Below, piece after piece: positions 35,431 to 49,446 of a stretch of 64,000 nucleotides of DNA. Each line of letters begins with the position of its first letter. Position 1 is the stretch's first letter. The notes beneath the pieces were generated by a model, which was given only the letters and a program-made list of their open reading frames with translations, did not search any database and was not told the origin of the DNA. A program made the translations under genes and the position numbers. The stretch lies in assembly GCF_023856365.1 (NCBI RefSeq), contig NC_064552.1:5056191-5120190 (forward strand). The letters are read 5' to 3'. The stretch comes from Brienomyrus brachyistius. Taxonomy: Eukaryota > Chordata > Actinopteri > Osteoglossiformes > Mormyridae.

Positions 35431-38104
35431 GGCTGCTGTAGTTTATTCAGGGTAACAGGATTTAAGTGGTGGGAATGGCGATATTTTCTGTCTTTTTCTC
35501 TGATGGTTTCTATGTCTTTTGATGCTAATTTGACTGTGTTATGGAGAAAGAACAACGCAATTATCCAGGCACCTAGCCATGTTCATCAAATGATTAGTTA
35601 TTATTATTATAATCCCGCACTTTCTAAAGGAGTCGCAGAGTAGACCACCTGGAAGACTGTGCACTATGTCCGGCACACCAAAAGAGTGCATGGTTTATCA
35701 TCGTGCCCATTTCTTGATTTATATATTCATTCAAATGATTGATTTTGTTCAGTGGATTTTCTTTGGCTACAGCTGGACCATTCAGAAAGTGACGGTTTTC
35801 CATTCAGCACGTCCGGCTTCCATCATGGACAATTTTGAGTGTCGGGTCATAGTGCTAGATCTGTCAGCGCGACACTCCATCCAATATAAAAGCGGACAGG
35901 ACATTGTTTTGGAGAGAGTTATACAATTCTTGAGAAAATACCTGCAAGAAAAACCATAACCTAAATAAAGCTGGTTTTCAGTATATTACAGATATTATAC
36001 ATTATTACTGTTCCAAAGCTCAGGATAATATCTTAATGTACTAACACTGGCCCAAATAAACAGAAACCTGTTAACATTTTTAGGCTTTAGCTGTAGCACT
36101 TAAGCTCAATCACTTGTCAAGAAAGCTAAGAGCTGGCTGAAGAATATTGTTTTTTACTCCTGTACCAAGAGGCATTTGGGTGAAATAGAAAGTCTGAAAG
36201 CCAACCCCCCCCCTCCCCCCACCCTCTCTTTCTCTCTCTCTCTCTCTCTGCAGTCTGATTGCAGCACTTGCGTGGCACTCTGATCTGGAGAAACTGCCTG
36301 ATGTGTCTAGCTGCCTCAATACAGGGACTGGGGGATAAAGTCTGTTCAATTAAATAACAGTCTACACTGTCAGAAATAGAACTTTAGCTTAGTATATCAG
36401 CCATATGTCAGCATCTGTAAAGATATGGGTGCGCATGCATATGTATATATATATATATATACACACACACATATTAACATACAGTCACACATCTCCAATA
36501 TGTATACTATAAACATACACACACACACGTTTGTATTCACATCAATGAATACAATTTTCTCATTCATTTATACGGGAAGCAGTGGAGCAGCCCACTGGAC
36601 AGGGTTGGCTCTGAACAGGAAAAGCAGGATGATGGACAGCAGCTTTGACGCAGAACTGTCAGAAGCAGACTGGGCAGTGGCACCCAGTCAAAGGCAGACA
36701 ACGTGCAGCAGCCGAGATCTAAACTGGACCGGAGAAAAACCCGATGGGACAGCGATTTGGGGAAGGAGCCCAAAAAGATGAGGAGACGACCTAAGTGGCA
36801 GTTTAATAGGAGAAGGCTGGTCCCGGTATGAACCAAGTCAGACACAGAACTGGTGAGTCCGACAAGGTCAGAGTACAGCCATGAGAAAACTGTGAACCGG
36901 GCCTGGAAGCCAGTACACCAGCCTCATGTGCGTTAATGATGAAATGGTTATGAAAACAAAAAAATATAGAGTACAGCTGACTTACATGCTGAGCGGTCCG
37001 TGAGTTTTCGTCCTCCTATTGACATTTACTTCCAAACATACAGATCAGACTTTCAGATATGCAGCTTTTAAAAAATTTATACAGCATCACTAAAATTATT
37101 GTATTGTACGTATAACGTTTGCTAGAGATCTTCTGATTAGGGGATTTGAATTTGATTGTGGGTGGTGATATAGAGGTTTTCATTCCAAATGCGCGGAAAT
37201 GGGTGCTGAGGTCACACTGGCCTTTGAATCTATTTTGTCTGGTAAGATTCCCGCCAAGTTACACACCGATAAAATGAAACAATGCTTCATTTGCCACGTG
37301 CATCAGAATGCTTCTTTTCACACATCCCATCTGCAGAATGTTCTGTTTCTGTCTAACCAGCAATAATGGACAATGGCACAAGCTAAAACAACATGAACAG
37401 TCTTTACTTTCAACTTGTACATATATCCAGAAATAAAAAAAATCAGCATGGCATTGTGGGATTTGTAGTCAATACTGAATTTACATTTCTTTATCAGATT
37501 CCTTCATTTAATAACTCGTATCAAATTAAACCATTTGGTACATTGGTGTAAATCTTCAAACAATACCCTTCAAGTGCTTAACACCTTCAACATATGAAAC
37601 ATTTAGCTTTAACACCATCTTCTCTCCTTTGAGACCTGGACACACTTGATAGTGAAAAGAAAAGTATTAAGTACTATTTCACTAATTTTGGAAAACTTCT
37701 AAAAAAACACAGAAATATTCTAAAGTCTCCTGAACAACAAGTCCTGTTCAAAATCAGCAGTGGTCATAGGCCTGGCTTTTGATTTCGTGCAGCTTTGACA
37801 CTGGGTTCCTATTTAAAAGCTCACTTATCCGATTTTCCATGATGTTTTTTAACAAAATGGGGGACTATAGCGGTCTCATTTTAAAATGTAACAGCTCCAG
37901 AATGGTGCTGATGATTCGTGTGATGTATGGACCCCTGCAAACAGTTTTCGCTGCCCACAGCTGTCCACAATATTCGCCATTTGGAAGTTTTTTGCTTCCT
38001 CAATTTTTCTGAATATTTAAAACCAGCAATTCTGTGTAAAAGTTGGGCTTAGACACTCCTGAGAGAAGGTTGGCCTTCCCAGGCTATGCTGTGTGACAGA
38101 CACG

Positions 38105-38153
<49 letters not shown>

Positions 38154-41100
38154 GCAACAGATTTTTGCCCATATGTTGATAGAATCACTCACAAACCTTT
38201 TAAAACGTGTCAAGCAATTTAGACTTGGCATTTTGGGCAACAGAAGAGAGACGAGATGATTTAAAACTTCTTATTTTTATTTATCCAAACCATCTGCCAT
38301 TCTTCTTACTTATCTTACAAAGCAACTGACAGTAGCTCACAAAAATTGGCAGTAATGAACATCGGTTATCAACAGCTGTACAGACTCACTAATACTTTTT
38401 ACTGCATCAGAAAGAATGTTAAAAATCCCTGAAAAATACTTTCTTTTTTATAACAAATGATTTTACCTTATAATGTAATTAGTCATATTTAATTACAGAA
38501 TATAATAGAATAGGAGCTACTTCGAGAAAACCCATTAAACCCAAATGTGCAGGTGTAAGCTGTGAAGAGATGAAACAAAGTGCGTATGTGTGTACAAATA
38601 TATAAGCAAAATCTTATTTTTACTGTTAATATGAACTATCCCTATGTCAGCAATTACCGTCATTAAAGCGTTAGTATACGGAAAAGTTACGATGTGAGAA
38701 ATATAGCATGTGCCACACGGTACGCGGTTAAAAAAAAAAAGTTTTGTTTATAACATTTTCAGCACTAGAGAAGTGACAATTTATGGTAATTACCTTTTCA
38801 TCTGTGGAAAACTGTGTAATGGTATGGATTAGGGTTAGGGGTTGTCTGTCTGCATTGGGCCAGTTTCTTCGCCCGGGCTGAATCTTTAGCACCTGAAAAT
38901 GCCTTAATGTTTCAGAAAAAGATGAGGGACCAGCGATGACTATTTGTCACGTGTCTGTCATTCTCCTCATGTGAGCATCTCCCGTGTGGCGACAAACCAC
39001 TGGAACACACAGAGCTGTGTGAACAAATGCCATACTCTCCTTAAACCCATGGCAAATGCCGTTTAATTATTGACTCCTAAGCTAAACTTGTTACAATAAA
39101 TATGAAACAGGCCTTTTCTGTTAAAGAAAAATCTTTAACAAGTTGGGGGAAAAGAGAGGGACTTAGGCGTTCCTGCACAGAAGGTTTTGTTAACTAAAAT
39201 AGATGTTCAATCTGTCAGCAGTTACTTACTGGTTCTGAAGATTAGTTTGTTTTTTTTTTACCCTGAAAAAGCAAATTGAATTTTAAGCAGGTCGGAACCG
39301 GCTGGGCAGACAAATCTGCCCCCCCCCCCCCCCCCCCAACCCATAATCGCTCATCGATGTGACTGAATGAAGTTTATTTGCATTGCACACTCCCAAATCA
39401 GCATGGCAGCGGAAAACGAAATTAAACACAATAATAATAAGTGAAATAGTCCAGGAAATAGAATTATGAAGAAATAGTTTTCAAACGGTTCGTTCCCATC
39501 AACATCAATGTGTGTTTTCCCATTGCTTTTCAATTAAACTCACATCTACTGCCTTTAAAGGAAAAAACACTGACTTTAAAGGACATATCGCCATGAAATT
39601 ATTCCGTATGTGCATCAATATTGATATGTTAATGAACAAGCACTTATAAAACATAAACAAAGCATACAAACCTTTGATGATTCGGCTCTTCCGTCGTTGT
39701 TATGGAACACATTGGAAAATGAAAGCCTCCATTTTTTTGTGATAACTACTCATATTTTTAACTGTATTTGACATTCTACACTATTTATTTTGACACCGCA
39801 CAAAATACAAAGAGGGCAGAAGAAACTGGACGATAACATTTCCAACGGCAATTTGCATTTGTAAATTAAGTCATAAATATAAATTGTACCTTCAATTAAA
39901 ACTCATTCATATCCACTGGCTGCCAAATTAGATTCGGGAGTGTGGGGGTGGGACAGAAAGAAAACAGGCCTCTGTTTTGTTAACCTTGCCTGTCTGATTA
40001 CGACCCAACTATGACTACCAAGAACACTTCATAATTACCAGGGATAGACACATCGATCTCCAATCTCGGAGACGCAGTCGAAAAACTTCACTGGGCGTGG
40101 CATCGCAGGCAGTACATTTTCAGGCCTGCCAGTCTCATCAGTCCCAGCCAGAAAGCCTGCCAGTAATTTGCAGGTTTGGCAAAACCCTATAGAGAATCAT
40201 GACGTTGGTCACCGCAAGTCTCAGAAACAAGGGCCGCGGTTTCACGAACAGATGGTCGTAATTGTTTTCCTGGCGATTTAATGAATGTACCTCCAGGTCA
40301 TTGTTTAATTTTAATTTTTTTTTTTTTGCAGTAGCTTTGGCACCAGTGAATTCAAGTAGCCAATTTAGCACAGAATCCGAAAAAAATGAATCATAATAAT
40401 AACAAACTCAGAAGTTGCCCAGGGTGGCGTGAAATTTACTGGGGACTGTAAATATATGTTCTGAGCCCCACTAAAATACCTGTAATCAGCGAACGACTGA
40501 GAGCTTAGTTTCTGGAAATTTCTAAGCATTTAACTGCCCAGTGTCCTGGCGGGAGTCACCTGGACTTCAGGTATTGTCCTTCAAATGTGCTGCTGACTCA
40601 TATCTAGAATTCTGGGGTGTGGTTACCCCCCCATCCAGATGAATCACTCCTACACCTCAGACTTCGAAGTGCTAACCTTTCTGTCACTCTGTCACACCAA
40701 GGTCGAACCCCCCACCAAGAGGGGAAAAAAACAGATGACGGTGACTGAGGACTGGGCATATATCCAGTGAACTGTTGGTGCCCTAATGATGTCAATGAAT
40801 GTCAGTGAAACCTTCAGAGTGTTTCCTTTTACCCACGATGCAACGTCAGCCTGGGACGTCCTGAGTCCTGCCTCAACTTAACATTCAGCTCACTGTGTAT
40901 TAGGCTCGTCTTCTGTGATCCGCAGTCAACAAGAAACCGGTTCCCACTGTTTATTTGTAAATATTTGGCTGCTTCTCTTGATACACTGGTAACCCCAGAA
41001 CAGGCAGAAAAAAAACGCCGTCCATGAACGTGAGACTACCTCCGTACTGTATAAAGCCATGTGTATGAAACGTCATCGAAAATCAGGTGACCCACTGGAA

Positions 41101-41412
41101 GGCTAGAACCACTGTGTGATACTTTACCCACTAAGTACAGCACATATTTTTATGTTTATTTGCTGAAGTAGTTCAGATTAAAGACAAGTTTAAGTACCAC
41201 ACAAATCACAGAGGTTGGTTACATCCAAAGACAACAGTCAGCAGCCTTAGGCCAGCATAAACCTGTTATTAACCATCTAGGACATATTAAACAAAGTGAT
41301 CACCTGTTTCCTGTTATTTTCGGCTTGTCTTGTGTCTTTCAGTCCGCGTTCAAGTGAGTTTCCCCCGATCTGTCATTGATGTTTGTTGCCGTCTGCCCCG
41401 GATGTCCTCATA
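35431..41412. other. Spacer with microsatellites
   Basis: C/CT tract 36203-36250, TA/CA tract 36441-36470, CA tract 38104-38151, C tract 39319-39337. No gene is recognised. The 97-codon frame at 35666-35959 and the 118-codon frame at 36425-36781 (partly microsatellite-encoded) lack family resemblance. Confidence 0.5.
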
Positions 41413-41788
41413 ATAAACCCTCATGTCCTGAATCCTCGCCTGCCTGCCTCATCCTTCCCCACTTCCTGCCTGCCTACCTCCTCCTTCCCCGCTTCCTGCC
41501 TCATCCTTCCCCTCTTCCTGCCTGCCTGCCTCATCCTTCCCCTCTTCCTGCCTGCCTGCCTCATCCTTCCCCGCTTCCTGCCTGCCTGCCTCATCCTTCC
41601 CCGCTTCCTGCCTCATCCTTCCCCGCTTCCTGCCTCATCCTTCCCCGCTTCCTGCCTGCCTGCCTCATCCTTCCCCGCTTCCTGCCTGCCTGCCTCATCC
41701 TTCCCCGCTTCCTGCCTGCCTGCCTCATCCTTCCCCGCTTCCTGCCTGCCTGCCTCATCCTTCCCCGCTTCCTGCCTGCCTGCCTATC
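41413..41788 (+). repeat. 30-bp minisatellite after an LTR-like polyA site
   Basis: From about 41435 the unit CTTCCTGCCTGCCTGCCTCA plus TCCTTCCCCG repeats about ten times, with some units shortened to 22 bp. An AATAAA at 41413-41418 just upstream, and the preceding 100 bases, look like the R-U5 part of an LTR. Because 30 is a multiple of three, all frames stay open and mimic a repeat protein. Confidence 0.8.
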
Positions 41789-44700
41789 ACTGGTCGCAAC
41801 AGTATGAACTAAACTCTGAGCTACTTTCTTGTGAAGTGTGAACTTACACAGCACAGCAGACAGGCCTCCTTAACAAAGCTGTGCTTAACATCGGCCTGAA
41901 AACTGCAAGGCAGAATAATAATAACAATAATAATAATAATAATAAAGGAAATGTCATAGGGATTCAGTGATGAGACAGCATAACTCTCTCCATTGATCAT
42001 CATCCTGAGTCACAGAAAATATAGATTTTCGCAGTTTCCGCAGTGGCATGACATCTCACACTTGTCATCAGCTGAGCAGAACACACTGCCATCGGCTATG
42101 TGCACATTTCACCCATCTTTTATTCCTCTGCAAAGTGCCAAACTACATGTTAACTGCATGACTGCCCCGAGCTCATTAAATCTGCTGCTTGGCGCCTTTG
42201 TTTATTTAAGCAGACAGCAGACGTTGGAGCATAATACCGATCTAAATTTTTGGATTCGTTTTTATACATTATTTTACTTACTGATACACCAACATTAGTC
42301 TACGATCTCCTATTTGTATTTTGGTCCATCCACCTCACAACCGTGGTATAGCCATCTCTCACGGTAAGTCCAGGGTGGGGGGTGGGGTATCCTGGAGCAA
42401 TGCCGATTCATTGCAGGCCTCTCTCTGTTTCCTCTGCTACCTCCCGCTGTTATTTTTCCTTTAGCCGATAACACTGACAAAGCTGCACTCTGATTTGTAA
42501 AGCAGCCATCCGATTCATTACGGGAAACCAGCGCATTACTGCCACGCACAGGGACATGCTTCAGCACAAGAGTCACACTTCAATTTGTCTCCTTGTGGCT
42601 GAGGAACAGGACGGTGTTCTTTCGGCAGATGTCTAAGTGACTTCCTCGTAAAATTGGCAAATACGGAATTTGTGATGTACTTTTCCGTCTCCCAGTTCAT
42701 GGCTATTGAAGCTCTATAGTGCGACCAGCAGCTGAGAGCTGGCAGAGAAGCTGTCACAGCCTATAATATGAACTAGCAGACTTGGTTAAGCACTCCCAAA
42801 AGTGTGGTGTTTTTATTTTTGCTTGTTTCTGTAGGTGGTTTCATATTCATTCATAAATCAAAGTGAAAAGCCCCTATTTATCAAGTTGCATGTGCATAGA
42901 TGCCCCCCCCCCCATGCCCTTTAAAGATATGTCAAGCTTTCCCCACCAAAGGCTCCCACATGAACACCCATAGAGTGCCGAGGGGGTGGGCAGCTTTAAC
43001 AGGGAATAACTCTCCCAGAGGTCCGGAGGGAACACAGTCCCTCAAGATAAATACAGTAGAGTCCCAGTCACACTTCGGACCACCACAGTGAGGTACCCAG
43101 GGACCGAAGGAACTGAGTGGAGTCGACCTTTGAGACGATTTGCTTATGGTGTGTGAGTGTATATTTTAAAGGTGATGGCTTGTTGCCTACACATTTTTAA
43201 ATGCATAAATAATTTAAAGATAATATTACAATCCTGTCAAGAAACCCACCCACGCGTTTTTAGCGACTGCTGGTTCTGAGCTGGGCAGAACAGAAGCCTG
43301 CGTTAGGAAGTTTCGGGAACAAAGCAAAGAACCTACTATGGGTTGAAAGTACAATGGTACAATACATTGTATTTATCATAAAAAAGAGAGGTAGGACTTA
43401 AGGTGTCTCCTCCACTTCTCACAGGATCTGGGCTTTTATACTTTCTTTAAGCTTCTGTAACTGTCATTTTCCACAAAGAGATAAAAGAAAGTCTTTAGCG
43501 AAAGACGTGAGTGAAACTCTTCTCTTGTAGCGCTTTCGCACAGATCCTGCGCGCCGTTTCATGGATTCACCCTCCGGTGACCCCGCAAATCGTCTCAAAT
43601 TAGAGCAAATTACCAATATAGATTAACACAGGAGAACCATCTGAAAACACTTAGGAAAGGCGAAGAATCTGGGGGTAGAAGGGACAACTTTCTCACGTTA
43701 AAGCAGTGCACAGATGGTGAAGCACTTGGGAGAAAGCTGAACAGGCAAAATCAAGACAATGGTCCTCCATTTTTTTTTTTGTGCTCATGCCATTCTGGGG
43801 GAGTGAAGCCCCTTGGCACAGGAAGTTTCCCGTGTGCCCAAAATCCACCACCAACTCCCCCCTCCACCACCTCCCAGGCTGCCCTGCTGGGAAACAAGGA
43901 ATGAGAAACTGTCTAACTGGTTAGCAACACGGTAAACAGTGGGGAGAAGCACAGCAGAGTGTCTTCACAGCAGGGAATCCATTCCTCAGTTTCTTAAGAC
44001 TCTGTATGTGGTTGCGTATGTGACAGAGAGACAAATAATACTATTGGCTGCCTAGCTAATAAAATCTGTAAGGGGAGTGCTGAGTGGCAGGAATGATAGC
44101 GCCAGGAAGCCTTGGCACTGATCGCCGCAATAATGGGAGACGATGTAAAAACAAATTGAAGAACTGGTGCCAAACTCTCTGCTAACGCAGCCGTGTGTTT
44201 GTTTGATGTGCCTGGCGGCCCATTGAAATCCCCCATCACCTACCAGACCGCAGCGCGGCATTTCGCAGACTTTCTCACTAACTAGTAGGTATCTACACCC
44301 TAATGAAAACCCTCCTGTAAGAAAATTTTGGTCATGTGCCATTCATACGTAGCTCGCATTACATGTATTTTTAGTGAGTTTTATGATGCGTTTCATTTTA
44401 TTGCTTTATTTTACCTTTACATTTATAAGTTCTCCTTGAAGACCGACATTTGATCTTTTCATACATATGCATTGCGCGCCGGTATGTGGAAATCCGTTTG
44501 CCTCTCTCTCCGGTTTTACCGCCGTCTGTTTTAGTGAAGTGAGACGCGGCTGATGGGCCAGAGGCGAACGGCTTCGCCCATTATGGATAAAGTGCTCGGC
44601 TCATTTTAATGGCACCTGGGCACCAGCGATTGCGACGCCGTCGTTCGGGAAGCGCAGAAAACGGCAGCTGAGAAGTGAAAATTGACAGCGACGAAGCTGA

Positions 44701-45819
44701 GCATTTAAAACTCATCATAGGTAGATACAAAGGAAGTTAGCATCTATCTGAATGAAGTCAGAAGACGATGGAGGAGAGGAAAAATTTAAGGGAAAAAGAA
44801 ACCTTGGAGATTCCAAAATTGGAGAGCAGCTGTGAGTTAAATTAGGAGATATGAGGCACATTTCCTCTCCCAGGTCACCAAACTCAGCGACGGTTTACCT
44901 CAAGTTTGTAGGAAAAAAAACATGCTTCTAAATCAGCAGATAACCCACCAGCACCAATTAACCTTTCATTCACGCGCATGTGATCCCAGTGCATGGTGAG
45001 GTCCCCATAGCTTCCACAGGGGGCAAATTAATTGGATCACAATTAGACAGTTTCAGTCAGGTCAGCAATGCATGGTAGGAAACAGACAGCAGAAGTGACT
45101 CAAGGTATGAAGATATTGGCAGTTGAAATTCCAGGAAACGAGGAAAACATTGTACGGTAGAAGCAAAACTACTTTCGATAAAAACTATCAATTAATTACC
45201 AGCATGGCATTTAATTATCATCTGGAAATGACCTGGATTACATTCATATTTAGGGTCATTTTTATTAACACCACAGGGCACTAACCTGAGCGAACAGTAA
45301 AATACAGTTTGACAGCTTCATTCTTTTGTACAAACTGAATTCAGTTTGAATTCAGACTTAAATATACATTGAAGGGTTGATATATTTTGCTATTCGTGAT
45401 CAACCACTTGGCCCCCAATTAAATAAAGCTGCCCTGGTATTTTGGCAGCTTTAGAAAGGCTGCCCCTCACATCACCGGACCACAGGGAAAATTCCAGAAC
45501 TTCTGGAAATCACATGTACTTCAAATGGGTAAAAGCGGTGACCTCTGGCACAATGCAGTGACCTCAGTCACCTCAAACGCTACACTGAATATAATTTAAC
45601 TTAAAATGAAGTTAAAATGGATCATGCTGCGCCAAGCATGCACAGAAAAAAAAGTCCAGTTTTTGGCCACTAAAATAGTTGAGGTTACATGCCAGGATGC
45701 TATAGTAAAATCATGAAAAGAAATTATAAACATGGAGTGATATTTAATTTTTTTTGACAAAGCAACCAAGCCAACAGAACCCTACCAGAGCAGAAATGAA
45801 CCAGAAAACGGAACAACAA
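41789..45819. other. Spacer; AAT repeat at 41915-41945
   Basis: No gene is recognised. Bases 44440-44720 are CpG-bearing and complex, with an ATTATGGATAAAG core. They are a candidate conserved non-coding element. An 18-bp perfect palindrome, CAAACTGAATTCAGTTTG, lies at 45331-45348. Confidence 0.5.
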
Positions 45820-47442
45820 GCAAGGACAGCGTGGAGAGGAGCAGCGTTTGTGGACGCTAATGCTAATGGGAGCAAGCAGAGACAGCGTGGAGAGGAGCAG
45901 CGTCTGTGGACGCTAATGCTAATGGGAGCAAGCAGAGACAGCGTGGAGAGGAGCAGCGTCTGTGGACGCTAATGCTAATGGGAGCAAGCAGAGACAGCGT
46001 GGAGAGGAGCAGCGTCTGTGGACGCTAATGCTAATGGGAGCAAGCAGAGACAGCGTGGAGAGGAGCAGCGTCTGTGGACGCTAATGCTAATGGGAGCAAG
46101 CAGAGACAGCGTGGAGAGGAGCAGCGTCTGTGGACGCTAATGCTAATGGGAGCAAGCAGAGACAGCGTGGAGAGGAGCAGCGTCTGTGGACGCTAATGCT
46201 AATGGGAGCAAGCAGAGACAGCGTGGAGAGGAGCAGCGTCTGTGGACGCTAATGCTAATGGGAGCAAGCAGAGACAGCGAGGAGAGGAGCAGCGTTTGTG
46301 GACGCTAATGCTAATGGGAGCCAGCAGAGACAGCGAGGAGAGGAACAGCGTTTGTGGACGCTAATGCTAATGAGAGCCAGCAGAGACAGCGTGGAGAGGA
46401 GCAGCGTCTGTGGACGCTAATGCTAATGGGAGCAAGCAGAGACAGCGTGGAGAGGAGCAGCGTCTGTGGACGCTAATGCTAATGGGAGCAAGCAGAGACA
46501 GCGTGGAGAGGAGCAGCGTCTGTGGACGCTAATGCTAATGGGAGCAAGCAGAGACAGCGAGGAGAGGAACAGCGTTTGTGGACGCTAATGCTAATGGGAG
46601 CAAGCAGAGACAGCGTGGAGAGGAGCAGCGTCTGTGGACGCTAATGCTAATGGGAGCAAGCAGAGACAGCGTGGAGAGGAGCAGCGTCTGTGGACGCTAA
46701 TGCTAATGGGAGCAAGCAGAGACAGCGAGGAGAGGAGCAGCGTCTGTGGACGCTAATGCTAATGGGAGCAAGCAGAGACAGCGTGGAGAGGAGCAGCGTC
46801 TGTGGACGCTAATGCTAATGAGAACAAGCTGAGACAGCGAGGAGAGGAACAGCGTTTGTGGACGCTAATGCTAATGGGAGCAAGCAGAGACAGCGTGGAG
46901 AGGAGCAGCATTTGTGGATGCTAATGCTAATGGTAGCAAGCAGAGACAGCGAGGAGAGGAGCAGCGTCTGTGGACGCTAATGCTAATGGGAGCAAGCAGA
47001 GACAGTGAGGAGAGGAGCAGTGTCTGTGGATGCTAATGCTAATAGGAGCAAGCAGAGACAGCGTGGAGAGGAGCAGCATTTGTGGATGCTAATGCTAATG
47101 GTAGCAAGCAGAGACAGCGAGGAGAGGAGCAGCGTCTGTGGACGCTAATGCTAATGGGAGCAAGCAGAGACAGCGTGGAGAGGAGCAGCGTCTGTGGACG
47201 CTAATGCTAATGGGAGCAAGCAGAGACAGTGAGGAGAGGAGCAGTGTCTGTGGATGCTAATGCTAATAGGAGCAAGCAGAGACAGCGAGGAGAGGAGCAG
47301 CATTTGTGGATGCTAATGCTAATGGTAGCAAGCAGAGACAGCGAGGAGAGGAGCAGCGTCTGTGGACGCTAATGCTAATGGGAGCAAGCAGAGACAGTGA
47401 GGAGAGGAGCAGCGTTTGTGGACGCTAATGCTAATGAGAACA
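45820..47442. repeat. 56-bp minisatellite, about 29 copies
   Basis: The unit runs GAGACAGCGTGGAGAGGAGC, then AGCGTCTGTGG, then ACGCTAATGCTAATGGGAGC, then AAGCA. Copies 2-8 are almost identical; later copies differ at a few sites (GTGG/GAGG, GTCTG/GTTTG, GCATTTG, GGTAGC, ATAGGAGC). The period is not a multiple of three, so frames soon close. Confidence 0.95.
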
Positions 47443-48769
47443 GTCGCAAAATGGAGTGAGAAAAGCGCAATGTAGATTAAACGTCTAAAGTTGCTAACAG
47501 GCGATAGAAAATGCTGCATTGTTATGTGTTTGACTAATCAAGAGTGCATTATCGTTGTTAAGGACTGATTTGTGTGTATGACGTCATTGTCGTCTTTATG
47601 AGCTCCAGCACCTCAGAGTTTACAAACTCTGCACTGGGTGAAAGACAGTATTAGCATTGCTAACATTAGCATTAGCGGCACACAGACCCCTTGTAGCCAC
47701 CCTTGGCTGACAAGGCACAAGCGTGGCCAGATGTATGTCTCCTAGTTTCTGTCATAGAGCGGCCAAAGTATAAATCCAATTTGGCTACTCCACGGTTACT
47801 TTGTCATAAGGTGTCTGCAGCGACACGCTCGCAGTGTGTGACGAATCGGGCATTTTGCGCTGAGTAGCCATCCGTATCCGCATTTTGTGAGGTAGACGTA
47901 AGAATAAAGGCTGCGATCACTCAGCCCTGCGACTTTCCGGACTTCCCTTTGAGGCGATTCCCTGTCAGACTCTTGCAAGTCCGCGTGTCTCGTCGGAACC
48001 CCTTGGCGAGGGCTTATCACGGAGTCCTGACACATAAATCTGTGCAAATGTTCAAACACCATGGCCGTTTTCCCCAAAAGCCCTTAGGAATACACTCAGT
48101 AATGTCATAGACACATGCATAGCAGACAGACTCGCTGATTATTCTCACAGTGTCTGTCAACTCTGGGCTGATCTGACAGAAATGCCCCGTTCAGTCTTGC
48201 CCGCTTCGTCAGCATATGAGCAGACTTCCGTACAGCGGCCAACCCTCCTAAGATTAGTACTGCTTCAGTTTATCTGTCAGCACCCCACAGCTTGCAGAAG
48301 ACCACCGGCAAGGCTCTTCATGAGTTTCTGAGCTTCCTGAGCCGACAATTTATTCATCAAAAGTATGCAAAATACGTATACTGTTTATTGGGGCTTTGAC
48401 AAACTGCTATCAGTAATTGTTTTAAAATGTATGACACATGTACTAAAAGTAGAACATACAGTCTATACAACAACAAAATGTCAACTTCATTGTTTAATGA
48501 CTGTTTAACCACTGCATTTTTGGTTCATAACATTTCACGCTAGAACTAAAGGGCCCCTTAATGGGGCCCCTTACACACACAGGGGCCCCTTAATGGGGGG
48601 GAAGTTATGACAATCCAAAGGCCCCTGCGTGACAGGGGACCAAAAAATTTGGAATATAATTGGATTGGTCCCAATGTGATACACTTTCTCTAGCGGCAGC
48701 TCCGACAACACCCCCCCCCCCCCCCCCCAACGTTTAAACTTCATGCCATGTCAGTCTCCTGAATTTTAA
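47443..48769. other. Spacer with GGGGCCCC repeat and C tract
   Basis: GGGGCCCCTTAATG-type repeats lie at 48546-48602 and a C tract at 48711-48729. No gene is supported. Confidence 0.5.
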
Positions 48770-49036
48770 TTACTCAATGCCTGGATAGATTATTGGCATG
48801 CTGATGCCGCGTTTCCCAAGGACCCCAATAAGATGGAATGTCTGCCTCGAATGATACCTAAAACCACAACCCTCATTTAAATGCATTTCTACAACAGAAA
48901 TATACTTCTCATATGCAGCTGAACGCAGGACCATTTGACAATCTGGATATGCATTAAATGACTCATTTAAATATCTTTCATGGTACTGCATACTTATTCC
49001 ATCCTTTGTCGTGTCCTTTACAGATGAATGTTCCAA
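48770..49036 (-). CDS. Unidentified protein-like open frame, possible last exon
   Basis: The minus-strand frame runs 88 codons from a TTG just after an in-frame TGA to a TAA at 48772-48770. The sequence has balanced, protein-like composition with aromatic residues, charged runs and a Cys pair, unlike the low-complexity frames elsewhere. It ends KRGISMPIIYPGIE. The first Met is residue 16 (about 48991). There is no obvious acceptor site, promoter or polyA signal, and no neighbouring exon was found. I do not recognise the family. A C-terminal piece of a GREB1-type glycosyltransferase-like protein is a guess to test. It could be an exon of a long gene, a retrocopy fragment or chance. Confidence 0.35.
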   Translation of the reverse strand: MEHSSVKDTTKDGISMQYHERYLNESFNAYPDCQMVLRSAAYEKYISVVEMHLNEGCGFRYHSRQTFHLIGVLGKRGISMPIIYPGIE

Positions 49037-49446
49037 TCACTGGCCAAATGATTACTACTCAGAGGTAATATACTGGATCAGGCACATATGGAGTGAAGGA
49101 TATTTATATATTTATTTTCGTAACGAGGTGCGTGTGTTTGTTTCTCTTGGTTCTCTATTCGCTTGCCGGGTGCATATCAGCCATGCGTCGTTGCACCAAT
49201 TTGCCATGCGCAAACAATAATGCAATAAAAGCATTGAAGGAGCTTGGAGCTCGGCAATCCACACACGTTTTCTCGTACTCCCGCCCAAGAAGACTGCTGT
49301 CTGCCAGCACCGGCAAACTTTATGGTTCTTGCGAAGGCGGTGTCTTTCTTTTTATTCAAGAAATGCTACTGAAGAGTGATACTTTGTAATATGAATTTTT
49401 TTTCGTATGTATAATATTACAAAGATATGAAACGCCTTTATATAAT

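Noticed and set aside
35666..35959. 97-codon plus frame
   Set aside because: The composition is partly protein-like but has no family resemblance, splice sites or neighbours; chance is not excluded.
41376..41841. Two overlapping plus-strand frames of 143 and 152 codons rich in Leu-Pro-Ala-Cys repeats
   Set aside because: They are open only because the 30-bp minisatellite is a multiple of three; all frames look alike and there is no gene structure.
45754..45972. 72-codon frame entering the 56-bp minisatellite
   Set aside because: The repeat period is not a multiple of three and the frame closes after a few units; it is repeat-encoded.
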